In this document: piece after piece, positions 1 to 6,781 of the stretch
Layout: each line of letters opens with the position of its first letter
Position numbering within the stretch: position 1 is the first letter of the stretch
Assembly (NCBI GenBank): GCA_007123785.1
Contig: SLGL01000423.1
Coordinates: 1 to 9,885, forward strand
DNA from: Balneolaceae bacterium
GTDB taxonomy: Bacteria > Bacteroidota > Rhodothermia > Balneolales > Balneolaceae
DNA length: 9,885 nucleotides
Direction of reading: 5' to 3'
Translations under genes and position numbers: made by a program
The notes under the pieces: generated by a model
Databases searched by the model: none
What the model was told of the DNA's origin: nothing
Seen by the model: the letters and a program-made list of their open reading frames with translations, nothing else

Positions 1-1075
1 GATAGGGCACATCAATGGGTATTTTTTCCCCGGCGGCCACCCGCACAAAATCGCGAAGGTATTTTCCAAATTTGGGAGAGTCAAATGGAGCAACGGCCCC
101 GCCACGGATCGTTTTGTCGTGATCGGGGATCACCAGATCTTCTTCAATGCCGGCTACCCTGCCGAATCCCTCACACGCATCACAGGCTCCGAACGGATTA
201 TTGAAGGAGAACATTTGTGGAGTAGGCTCCAAAAATTCGATACCGTCACGCTCAAACCGTTCACTGAAATTCAGCTCTTTACCATTTCTTATTTTGATGG
301 AACACCGTCCGTTTCCCTCACGAAAAGCCGTTTCCAGTGATTCGGCAATTCGGCTGCGTGCGGCATCATCTTTTTTAATGGCCAGGCGGTCTACCAGCAC
401 ACGATGAGTTTCCGGTTTGATGGATGCCGGATCCACTTCATCCCGGGTGAGATCAGTAAGGGTTTCATCTTCCACATGAAGCAGCCGCGTAAGCCCTTTC
501 TCTTTCAGCACGGCAAACTGCTCTTCCTGTTTCCGTCCCTCTCTCAATTCATAGGGGAAAAGCACGTAAAACTTTGTTTTCTCATCAAATTCATCGAAAA
601 GTTCACGGATAATCGTATCAGGTGTATCTTTTTTCACCTCTTTACCCGTCACCGGCGAAATGGTTTTTCCGATCCGTGCAAAGAGCAGCCGTACATAATC
701 GTAAATTTCGGTAGATGTACCCACAGTTGAGCGCGGGTTACTGCTTGTGGTTTTCTGTTGAATGGCCATCGCCGGAGAAATCCCCTGCATGAAGTCCACA
801 TCGGGTTTATCCATTCGTTCCAGAAATTGCCGGGCATAACTCGAAAGGCTCTCCACATACCGCCGCTGGCCTTCTGCATAGATCGTATCAAATGCGAGAC
901 TCGATTTTCCTGACCCGGATACACCGGTTACCACCGTCAGTTTGTTACGCGGAATTTCAACATCGATGTTCTTCAGGTTGTGAACCCTTGCCCCTTTTAT
1001 AATGATCGGGCGGTCAGATGTGGATGTACCGTTTTTAGAAATTTTCTCTGTAGCAGAGGTGTCGGTTTTTGACAT
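1..1075 (-). CDS. uvrA: UvrABC system protein A, N-terminal part (runs off left edge)
   Basis: UvrA is the ABC-type ATPase that, with UvrB, finds helix-distorting DNA lesions and starts nucleotide excision repair in the cytoplasm. The 358 visible codons are read from an ATG whose complement is at 1073-1075, preceded by an AGGA at a workable distance. The translation shows a Walker A GVSGSGKS at residues 51-58 followed by SLAFDTIYAEGQRRYVESLS, the UvrA-specific region with YARQFLERM and KPDVDF, then the SPAMAIQQK and NPRSTVGT segments typical of the family. MFSFNNPFGAC follows, with a CxxC at C298/C301. The upstream half of the first zinc module is absent: where E. coli has a CxxC after FSEKF, this protein reads FSERFERDGIEF (270-281). 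No stop occurs before base 1; the family is usually about 940-960 residues, so roughly the last 60% lies outside. Identification is very secure. Confidence 0.97.
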   Translation of the reverse strand, partial: MSKTDTSATEKISKNGTSTSDRPIIIKGARVHNLKNIDVEIPRNKLTVVTGVSGSGKSSLAFDTIYAEGQRRYVESLSSYARQFLERMDKPDVDFMQGISPAMAIQQKTTSSNPRSTVGTSTEIYDYVRLLFARIGKTISPVTGKEVKKDTPDTIIRELFDEFDEKTKFYVLFPYELREGRKQEEQFAVLKEKGLTRLLHVEDETLTDLTRDEVDPASIKPETHRVLVDRLAIKKDDAARSRIAESLETAFREGNGRCSIKIRNGKELNFSERFERDGIEFLEPTPQMFSFNNPFGACDACEGFGRVAGIEEDLVIPDHDKTIRGGAVAPFDSPKFGKYLRDFVRVAAGEKIPIDVPY

Positions 1076-1391
1076 AATTTTGTTTCCTTGCAAATCCTGA
1101 AAGATACATAAAAACACTGGCAAAATCGCCTGTTTTCAAGAGGTTTGCTTTGGAAGAACAGTTGGTGAAGGGGAATCGTTGACTGTTTTTTCATTCACGG
1201 TGCCGGGTTCACGGGCCGGATTAAGTTGATGTTTCTTCGCAACCCAGTCCTCACGGTATTGGTCACACAAAATCACCCACACATACGGTTGGCAGGTCTC
1301 AAAAAATTATCAAAACCTCAAAATATCCAGACGGATCCCATGAGAAAAACCTGCTATTCGAAAAAAAATGCATCTTACTGAAAAATTTTTA
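1076..1391. other. intergenic region between uvrA and the MFS gene
   Basis: This 316-bp gap separates two minus-strand genes, so it is the uvrA leader and the 3' side of the transporter gene. A TATCTTTC on the minus strand about 30 bases before the uvrA ATG differs by one base from the Bacteroidota -7 consensus TAnnTTTG, but I find no well-spaced -33 TTTG, so I do not call a promoter. A run of eight T follows the transporter stop on the minus strand without a convincing hairpin, so no terminator is called. The only other content is an open, ATG-less, protein-like stretch, listed separately. Confidence 0.5.
1136..1306 (-). pseudogene. possible coding remnant, unrecognised (no ATG)
   Basis: On the minus strand a frame is open for 56 codons between a TAA (1307-1309) and a TGA (1136-1138). 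Its translation looks protein-like rather than random: it contains CQPYVWVILCDQYREDW, then VAKKHQLNPAREPG and a hydrophilic, Pro/Ser/Thr-rich tail ending PSPTVLPKQTS. There is no ATG; the only start-like codons are GTGs within the PYVWV segment, and no ribosome binding site is evident. It could be the 3' end of a decayed gene, a short unannotated protein starting at GTG, or chance. I do not recognise the family. It ends about 60 bp before the uvrA start, so it would occupy the uvrA leader. Confidence 0.2.
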
Positions 1392-2564
1392 TTAAACAAT
1401 TTTGTCATTCCCCGCAATCCAGCCACACCAGAGCTTAATAACTGCTATTAAAAACAGAAACCCAAGAGAAACCAGCAAGTTACCGGCGAAATCAAACAGC
1501 GCACCGAAAAGAATCGGACCGGTTGCGCCAATGGTATACCCGATCGATTGCGACATACCCGAAAGCTCGTTAGCCGATTCTGTATCCCTGCTTCTCAAAA
1601 TGATGAATAATAACGCCAATCCAAAACTTCCGCCAAGACAGAATCCCAAAATGGACACCCAAACCACCACCCACGATATAGGAGCAAACATCAGGCCGAT
1701 CAGCCCGATCAGTTCAAACGCAACAATCAAAACCACTAAAAACCGTTGACGATCCATTTTTGCGGCCCAGCCGGGAAAAATAAAAGAACCCAACACGCCC
1801 ACACCCTGTTTCAGGGCCAGCATCCATCCGGCGTTTGATGAGCTCATCCCACGGTCAATCAAAATTTCGGGCAGCCACGTTGTAAGCGTGTAAAATGTGA
1901 GCGATTGCAATCCCACAAATACGGCCACCATCCAGGCAAGTTTCGACCTCCCCAGATGAGTCAAAGCTTCTTTAAAGCTTTTTCGGTTCACTACAGGCAT
2001 ATTCACCTTCATCTGCGGAAGCCAGGCAATGAAAGCAAATATCGAGAGAATTGCCCAGACTCCCAGTGCCCACCGCCAGCCAAAACCTGCACCTTCAGAC
2101 AGCGGCACACTAATACCCGATGCCACTGTAGCACCCACTCCCAGCATGGCTGTATAAACACCGGTCAGCCAGCCAGCTCGCTGCGGAAACTGTTTTTTTA
2201 CAATTCCCGGAAGCATAACATTACCAAGGGCGATCCCCACTCCAAGAATAGCCGTTCCCAAAAAAAGTGCAGAATTCAGCGGTATAACCCGTAATAAAAT
2301 TCCGGCGCTTAGTATAAAGAGTGCGAATGCCATCGTTCCTTCCGTACCCCATCTTCTTGTAAACAGTGGTGTAAGCACCGAAAAAAAACCAAATGCAAGT
2401 ACAGGAAGGGTAGTCAGAAGTCCGATTACGGAATTGGAGAGTCCGGTGTCCAGGCGGATTTCACCAATCAGCGGACCTACCCCGGTAATAGCAGGGCGCA
2501 GATTGAGAGAAATAAGTACAATCACCAAAAGAAGTACTACTTTCTGGTTTTGTTCGGGTGACAT
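1392..2564 (-). CDS. CynX/NimT family MFS transporter
   Basis: This 390-residue integral inner-membrane protein belongs to the major facilitator superfamily and most resembles the CynX (cyanate) / NimT (2-nitroimidazole) family, whose members are about 385-395 residues. Visible signs are a short N-terminus leading into helix 1, the family-typical NLRPAITGVGPL at residues 21-32, the loop 2-3 FTRRWG, a conserved MLPGIVKKQFPQRAGWLTG segment in the first half, and a hydrophilic central loop (around 200-215) between two six-helix halves. The substrate cannot be read from sequence; small anionic or nitro compounds are known for characterised relatives, and export or import is undecided. The gene stands alone, divergent from pyrR, with no visible Shine-Dalgarno. 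A TACATTTG element lies 36 bases upstream of the ATG. Start chosen because it is the only ATG directly before the first hydrophobic helix. Confidence 0.88.
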   Translation of the reverse strand: MSPEQNQKVVLLLVIVLISLNLRPAITGVGPLIGEIRLDTGLSNSVIGLLTTLPVLAFGFFSVLTPLFTRRWGTEGTMAFALFILSAGILLRVIPLNSALFLGTAILGVGIALGNVMLPGIVKKQFPQRAGWLTGVYTAMLGVGATVASGISVPLSEGAGFGWRWALGVWAILSIFAFIAWLPQMKVNMPVVNRKSFKEALTHLGRSKLAWMVAVFVGLQSLTFYTLTTWLPEILIDRGMSSSNAGWMLALKQGVGVLGSFIFPGWAAKMDRQRFLVVLIVAFELIGLIGLMFAPISWVVVWVSILGFCLGGSFGLALLFIILRSRDTESANELSGMSQSIGYTIGATGPILFGALFDFAGNLLVSLGFLFLIAVIKLWCGWIAGNDKIV

Positions 2565-2600
2565 AGAATATCGAAGTTACAAGCAGGTTTTGTTCAGCCC

Positions 2601-2635
2601 CAAATGTACGAATATTCATTTCAATTGTTTTCCAA
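2601..2635 (-). promoter_or_regulatory. candidate Bacteroidota-type promoter of the MFS gene
   Basis: On the minus strand TACATTTG (2608-2601) matches the Bacteroidota -7 consensus TAnnTTTG exactly, 36 bases before the transporter ATG. The best -33 candidate is TTGG at 2635-2632, 23 bases upstream, at the long end of the accepted spacing. The box overlaps the ATG at 2604 on the other strand, which is one argument against that ATG being the pyrR start. Motif match only. Confidence 0.35.
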
Positions 2636-2651
2636 TCTGGCAATTCCTAAT

Positions 2652-2684
2652 TTTGCACATAAAAATTACTCCGAGGTATCTTTG
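2652..2684 (+). promoter_or_regulatory. candidate Bacteroidota-type promoter near the pyrR start
   Basis: TTTG at 2652-2655 is followed after 21 bases by TATCTTTG at 2677-2684, matching the Bacteroidota -33/-7 promoter pattern (TTTG, TAnnTTTG) with usual spacing. If used, transcription would begin around 2690, leaving only the ATG at 2700 as pyrR start. That would remove the first beta strand (AKIM) expected of PyrR. The element therefore conflicts with the preferred TTG start at 2682, and one of the two readings must be wrong. Confidence 0.3.
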
Positions 2685-3230
2685 GAACAAGCCAAAATCA
2701 TGACGGAAGAGGATCTTAACCGCACCTATCTGCGGTTTGCTCATCAGTTTCTTGAACCTTACGATGATCCTTCCGAACCGGCTATTATCGGCATGCAGAC
2801 ACGCGGTGTATACATGGGCCGCAGAATTACACAGATTATCGAAAAAAAAATCAACGTGCGTCCCGACTTTGGTGCTCTCGATGTTACTTTTTATCGTGAT
2901 GATTTTCGCTCTAAATTGAAAATGCCCGAGGTCAAAGTCACCGAAATCCCCTTCGATCTTTACAACCGTGATGTAATACTGGTAGATGATGTGCTATACA
3001 CCGGACGCACGGTTCGCTCGGCAATGGATGCACTGATGGCCTACGGCCGGCCGCGAACGATCCGGTTTTGCTGTATGATTGACCGGGGCCACAGGGAATT
3101 GCCTATCGGCGCCGATTATATCGGCCTCACGGTTCCCACCCATGCCAATGAAGAAGTGATGGTAAAAGTAAAAGAGCTGGACGGCGAAGATGCTGTTTAC
3201 ATTGTAAAAGGAAGGAGGGCCGATGCCTGA
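2682..3230 (+). CDS. pyrR: bifunctional pyr operon regulator / uracil phosphoribosyltransferase PyrR
   Basis: PyrR senses UMP/PRPP; in Firmicutes it binds pyr mRNA to control attenuation, and it also has uracil phosphoribosyltransferase activity (uracil + PRPP to UMP). The type I PRTase fold is clear: RTYLRFAHQF near the N-terminus, IGMQTRGVYMGRRI, DVTFYRDDFRSK, the PRPP-binding VILVDDVLYTGRT at residues 98-110, then MIDRGHRELPIGADYIG and the C-terminal VMVKVKELDG. From the TTG at 2682, with GAGG five bases upstream, the protein is 182 residues and begins LEQAKIMTEEDL (the TTG read as Met). That aligns with the start of B. subtilis PyrR, which is about 181 residues. The ATG at 2604 would add 26 residues atypical of the family and leave only 39 bp to the divergent gene; the ATG at 2700 would cut the first strand. 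The stop overlaps the pyrB start. Function is secure, the start less so. Confidence 0.93.
   Translation: MEQAKIMTEEDLNRTYLRFAHQFLEPYDDPSEPAIIGMQTRGVYMGRRITQIIEKKINVRPDFGALDVTFYRDDFRSKLKMPEVKVTEIPFDLYNRDVILVDDVLYTGRTVRSAMDALMAYGRPRTIRFCCMIDRGHRELPIGADYIGLTVPTHANEEVMVKVKELDGEDAVYIVKGRRADA
3213..3219 (+). promoter_or_regulatory. strong Shine-Dalgarno for pyrB inside pyrR
   Basis: AGGAGGG lies three bases before the pyrB ATG, within the last codons of pyrR. It is the strongest ribosome binding site in the window, where most other genes have little or none. With the 8-base ATGCCTGA overlap it indicates coupled translation of pyrR and pyrB. Confidence 0.7.
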
Positions 3231-4176
3231 TCAGCAGTTAATCGATTACAATTTCAATCAAAAACACCTGCTGGGACTTTATAACTATTCTGCCGATGAC
3301 ATCCGTTTTGTTCTGGAACAAGCCAAGACCTTCCGTGAAGTCCTGGATCGCCCCGTTCCGAAAGTACCCACTCTTCGCGATAAGACGATCGTGAATCTTT
3401 TTTATGAAAACAGCACCCGAACACGCCTCTCATTCGAACTGGCCCAAAAACGAATGGGTGCAGATGTGGTGAATTTTTCTGCCGGCACCTCCAGCACGCG
3501 GAAAGGTGAATCGCTGAAAGATACGATCCGCAACATCAGTTCAATGAAAATCGATATGGTGGTAGTTCGTCATGAAAGTCCCGGTGTCCCTCATTTTCTA
3601 ACACGATGTGTGGATGCTGCCATCATAAATGCTGGAGATGGTGCACATGAACATCCTACCCAGGCCCTGCTCGATATGTTCACCATGCAGCAGATTTATC
3701 CTGATTTGAAAGGCAAAAAAGTTGCAATTATCGGAGACATCAGTCACAGCCGGGTGGTCCGTTCAAACATTGTCGGGCTGATCAAACTGGGAGCTGAAGT
3801 TACAATTTGCGGACCCAAATCACTGATGCCTGCATTCGCAGGTACACTGGGTGTAAATGTCAGCTATCATCTTGAAGAAACACTCGCATGGTGTGATATA
3901 GCGATGGCACTTCGGATTCAGATGGAGCGGATGGGTGCCGTTACCGATCAGTTTCCCAGCCTGCGGGAGTACCACGAGTTGTTTGGCATAAAAATGGCTC
4001 ACCTTGAAAAATATCCAGATTTTACAATCATGCATCCCGGCCCTATCAATCGTGGTGTGGAGCTGGAGAGCGATGTGGCCGACAGCGACCGGGCCGTAAT
4101 TCTGAACCAGGTAACCAATGGCCTTGCTGTACGAATGGCGGTACTTTATCTCCTGAGTGGGGGAACCAGAATCTAA
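3223..4176 (+). CDS. pyrB: aspartate carbamoyltransferase catalytic subunit
   Basis: PyrB condenses carbamoyl phosphate and L-aspartate to N-carbamoyl-L-aspartate, the committed step of de novo pyrimidine synthesis, as a cytoplasmic trimer. The 317-residue length is normal. The carbamoyl-phosphate signature STRTRLSFE begins at residue 64. The mobile catalytic loop, with K94 in KGESLKDT, follows AGTSST. HPTQALLD (144-151) and HPGPINRG (271-278) complete the transcarbamylase motifs, and the aspartate-side RIQMERM segment identifies an ATCase rather than an OTCase. The ATG overlaps the pyrR stop by eight bases and is served by a strong Shine-Dalgarno, so the pair is an operon. No regulatory subunit pyrI and no dihydroorotase pyrC follows; the next gene is recN after 300 bp. 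Control by uracil nucleotides through PyrR is likely from gene order, but no attenuator is visible in the leader. Confidence 0.97.
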   Translation: MPDQQLIDYNFNQKHLLGLYNYSADDIRFVLEQAKTFREVLDRPVPKVPTLRDKTIVNLFYENSTRTRLSFELAQKRMGADVVNFSAGTSSTRKGESLKDTIRNISSMKIDMVVVRHESPGVPHFLTRCVDAAIINAGDGAHEHPTQALLDMFTMQQIYPDLKGKKVAIIGDISHSRVVRSNIVGLIKLGAEVTICGPKSLMPAFAGTLGVNVSYHLEETLAWCDIAMALRIQMERMGAVTDQFPSLREYHELFGIKMAHLEKYPDFTIMHPGPINRGVELESDVADSDRAVILNQVTNGLAVRMAVLYLLSGGTRI

Positions 4177-4476
4177 TGCACAACGTGTCGCCGACCCGTT
4201 CCCAGGACATTTAAGCCTGATTTTTCTCCCGGAAACTTTACTGCGAACAATGCTCATTAAGGAATTATCGGATTTTTGTGAAAACATTGCAGTTTAAATA
4301 TAAAATCAGAGGTTTTACTGGAATTGTTGTGGGCAAATTTATATGATAAACCTGCAGTCCCCTCTTGAGAGGCTGTGGGAAAGAGAAATGGTATAAGACC
4401 GGAACAAAAAAATCACCCATGATTCTTCATCCCGAGATCGCTATTTTCAAACAAAATCTAACAATCTGCTGAACGC
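4177..4476. other. intergenic region between pyrB and recN
   Basis: No convincing gene lies in this 300-bp gap. It holds a weak interrupted inverted repeat (ACTG and CAATG at 4240-4252 against CATTGCAGT at 4285-4293), followed by an AT-rich stretch rather than a clear U-tract. It also holds a compact hairpin-like stretch, CCTCT/AGAGG at 4361-4372, flanked by CAG and CTG. No exact TAnnTTTG promoter for recN and no Shine-Dalgarno before its ATG were found; the 30 bases before recN are A-rich, as is common in Bacteroidota leaders. Confidence 0.5.
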
Positions 4477-6183
4477 ATGATCAAATCTCTCTACATCAAA
4501 GATTTTGCACTGATTGATGAACTGAACGTACAGTTCGAACACGGCCTGAATGTACTCACCGGACAGACCGGAGCGGGTAAATCGATCATCATTGGAGCGC
4601 TGAACATGATATTGGGTGAACGTGCCGATACAGACGTCATACGTCAGGGTGCAGACAAAGCGATCGCTGAAGCAACCATACTGGTCGGTAAAAATGAATG
4701 GCTCAAAACGTTTTTAGAAGAAAGTGCGGTTGATTTCAGTGAGGAGATGATCCTTCGCCGGGAGATCCGCCAGACCGGGAGCCGGGCCTTCATCAATGAC
4801 ACACCGGTGAACATTTCCGTACTTAAACAGGTGGGCGACCAGCTTGTGGACCTTCACGGTCAGCACGACCACCAACTCCTGCTCAAGGATGAAAACCACC
4901 TCGCTGTAATCGATCAATTCGACTCTGTAAAACCTCTGTTAAACGCTTACCGCGAAGAATTTGAAAAGATGCGAAGCCTCCAAAAAGAGCTGCGTACACT
5001 AAAAAACCGGGAACGCGAACTTAAAGAAAAAACCGAACTCTACCAGTTCCAGGTAAAAGAACTTGAAGCTGCCGAACTGAATGCAGATGAAGAGGATGAA
5101 CTGAATGCTGAAATGAACCTTCTCGACAACGCCGAAGACCTGGATCAAAAAGCAGCAGCCATCACTGAAATTGGTAACGGTGATGAGATCAGTTTGATGG
5201 ATATGCTCAACACCATCAAGCTGCACCTTGAAGATATGGCTCGGATTGAGCCGGAGTTCGAATCGTACCTGCAGGAAATAACCACCGCACGCATCAGCAT
5301 TCAGGAAACCATCCATTTTGCCGAGCGCTATCGCAACCGGATTGAGTTTAATCCTGATCGCCTTGAAACCCTGAGACAGCGGCAGGCCGAACTAAACCGG
5401 CTGCAGAAAAAGTACCGGCGGAACATTCCTGAGCTGATCAGCTACTATAACGAAATCAAAACGGAGCTGAACGTTGCTGAAAATTTTGACCTTGAAATCG
5501 ATCGGATTGAAAAGAAAATATCGGCACAAGCCGAACAGCTGAAGGAAAAAGCGATTGCACTTCACGAAAAGAGAATTTCAACGGGGCAGACTCTTTCTGC
5601 CGATATTGTAACAGCTCTTAAGAACCTGGGAATCCCCAACGGCCGGTTTGAGGTGGATGTGGCCTGGCGCGTCACTACAAATGGATGGATTGAGATCGAC
5701 GGACAACCCATAGAATGCCTTGAAGATGGCTGCGATGATTTGTGCTTTTTTATCTCCACCAACAAAGGTGAAGAGCCCAAACCACTTGCTAAAATTGCAT
5801 CGGGCGGTGAGATCAGCCGGGTGATGCTTTCTCTGAAATCTATTCTTGCCAAAGAGCACCACCTGCCGGTAATGATTTTTGATGAGATCGACAGCGGCAT
5901 CAGCGGACAGATTTCAGAAAAAGTGGGCCGGGAAATGCGAAAACTCTCCGAATATTGCCAGATTGTGGCAATCACCCATCAGCCGCAAATTGCAAGCCAG
6001 GCTCACCGCCACTACCGCGTTCAGAAATCCGACGATGGTGAACGCACGACAACACGAATTGAACCGCTTTCGGAAGAAGAACACATCCGCGAAGTTGCTG
6101 CATTAATGAGCGGCGAACAAATTACCGCTTCCGCCCTCAGCAGCGCCCGCGAACTGATCGAACGCAGCGAAATGAGAAATTAA
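4477..6183 (+). CDS. recN: DNA repair protein RecN
   Basis: RecN is an SMC-like ABC ATPase that acts early in recombinational repair of DNA double-strand breaks, working with RecA on the nucleoid. The 568-residue length is close to the family norm of about 550-570. The N-terminus has Walker A GQTGAGKS at 29-36, then LGERAD and the family-typical LVDLHGQHDHQLLL. A charged, Lys/Glu/Leu-rich coiled coil spans roughly 150-370 with a break near its middle. The C-terminal ATPase half has SGGEISR (442-448, ABC signature), Walker B VMIFDEID with D469 and E470, the D-loop SGISG, and the switch histidine in THQPQIA (T500, H501). The ATG at 4477 places the first strand correctly; no ribosome binding site is visible. 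Only 88 bp, mostly a tandem repeat, separate it from the rhodanese gene. No SOS-type operator is evident, though the lineage consensus is unknown to me. Confidence 0.97.
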   Translation: MIKSLYIKDFALIDELNVQFEHGLNVLTGQTGAGKSIIIGALNMILGERADTDVIRQGADKAIAEATILVGKNEWLKTFLEESAVDFSEEMILRREIRQTGSRAFINDTPVNISVLKQVGDQLVDLHGQHDHQLLLKDENHLAVIDQFDSVKPLLNAYREEFEKMRSLQKELRTLKNRERELKEKTELYQFQVKELEAAELNADEEDELNAEMNLLDNAEDLDQKAAAITEIGNGDEISLMDMLNTIKLHLEDMARIEPEFESYLQEITTARISIQETIHFAERYRNRIEFNPDRLETLRQRQAELNRLQKKYRRNIPELISYYNEIKTELNVAENFDLEIDRIEKKISAQAEQLKEKAIALHEKRISTGQTLSADIVTALKNLGIPNGRFEVDVAWRVTTNGWIEIDGQPIECLEDGCDDLCFFISTNKGEEPKPLAKIASGGEISRVMLSLKSILAKEHHLPVMIFDEIDSGISGQISEKVGREMRKLSEYCQIVAITHQPQIASQAHRHYRVQKSDDGERTTTRIEPLSEEEHIREVAALMSGEQITASALSSARELIERSEMRN

Positions 6184-6193
6184 AAACAGACAA

Positions 6194-6266
6194 CTTTTCA
6201 CTTTTCACTTTTCACTTTTCACTTTTCACTTTTCACTTTTCACTTTTCACTTTTCACTTTTCACTT
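6194..6266 (+). repeat. tandem array of the 7-bp unit CTTTTCA, 10 perfect copies
   Basis: Ten uninterrupted identical copies of CTTTTCA fill 6194-6263, followed by a partial CTT (6264-6266). The array begins 10 bases after the recN stop and ends 5 bases before the rhodanese ATG, taking up almost the whole intergenic space and leaving no room for a Shine-Dalgarno. Its perfect identity suggests recent or ongoing slippage. It is not coding here: recN ends before it, and the other strand (TGAAAAG) has stops in every frame. Confidence 0.97.
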
Positions 6267-6271
6267 AAAAT

Positions 6272-6646
6272 ATGTCAAAAAAACACTCTGAAAAGTTCAT
6301 TGCACTGGTAAACGATGCACTTACACGAATCCCGGAAATTTCAACTGGTGAAGTCTTCCAAAAAATTCAGAATAACGAAGATTTCCTGCTCGTGGACACC
6401 CGTGAAGAGCATGAATTTAATGCAGGGCATCTTCCAAATGCGATTCATCTGAGCAAAGGTGTTATAGAGCGGGACATCGAGAAGAACATTTCTGACACCG
6501 AAAAAGAGATTGTGCTCTACTGTGGCGGCGGGTATCGTTCTGCCCTGGCTGCAGACAATCTTAAGAAGATGGGGTACAGCAATTTGAGTTCAATGGCCGG
6601 CGGGTGGAGAGAGTGGAATGAGAAAAAATTTGAAACAGAGAACTGA
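6272..6646 (+). CDS. single-domain rhodanese-like sulfurtransferase
   Basis: This 124-residue cytoplasmic protein is a complete single rhodanese domain with no signal peptide. Such proteins carry sulfane sulfur as a cysteine persulfide and pass it to thiol acceptors such as cyanide, glutathione or partner proteins. The fold's markers are all present: LLVDTREEHEFNAGHLPNAIHL at about 39-60 (first and second signature), then IVLYCGGGYRSA, where C84 is the catalytic cysteine of the six-residue loop CGGGYR (84-89), and the C-terminal signature SMAGGWREW. An N-terminal helix of about 25 residues precedes the domain. The ATG sits 5 bases after the tandem repeat, with no ribosome binding site. A hairpin terminator begins at the stop codon. 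It may be cotranscribed with recN, but a functional link is not evident. Natural substrate unknown. Confidence 0.92.
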   Translation: MSKKHSEKFIALVNDALTRIPEISTGEVFQKIQNNEDFLLVDTREEHEFNAGHLPNAIHLSKGVIERDIEKNISDTEKEIVLYCGGGYRSALAADNLKKMGYSNLSSMAGGWREWNEKKFETEN

Positions 6647-6694
6647 GAAATATATAGTTAACGAACGGACAATATTCTCAGCTTTTTTATTTTT
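6643..6694 (+). terminator. intrinsic terminator after the rhodanese gene
   Basis: CTGAGAAATAT (6643-6653) pairs with ATATTCTCAG (6672-6681) with a single bulged A, giving a 10-bp stem around an 18-base loop. CTTTTTTATTTTT follows directly. The left arm overlaps the TGA stop of the rhodanese gene. It separates that gene from the Tat-exported protein downstream. Confidence 0.75.
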
Positions 6695-6781
6695 GACCAC
6701 CTTTTACTTATTGACAGGTTGAAAACCACCCCTTTTTTTCTATTTTCCATATTGAAACAATCTAACACATCCGAAAAAATA

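Noticed and set aside
119..730. short plus-strand frames at the left edge
   Set aside because: All lie antisense to uvrA, whose conserved motifs run unbroken through this region.
1340..1391. terminator for the MFS gene (T-run on the minus strand)
   Set aside because: The eight-T run is preceded only by a tiny ATGCAT palindrome, not a stable GC-containing stem.
3820..4287. 155-codon open frame on the minus strand over the end of pyrB
   Set aside because: It lies antisense to clear pyrB coding sequence, its translation has no recognisable domain, and pyrB motifs run through the same bases.
4240..4293. terminator after pyrB
   Set aside because: The stem is split by a four-base bulge, the loop exceeds 30 bases and no proper T-tract follows.
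6194..6266. CRISPR-like repetition
   Set aside because: The 7-bp units are directly adjacent with no spacers; this is a simple tandem repeat.
6719..6781. TTG-initiated N-terminal extension of the Tat protein
   Set aside because: It would put 21 residues ahead of the twin-arginine motif, lacks a ribosome binding site, and starts right after the upstream terminator.
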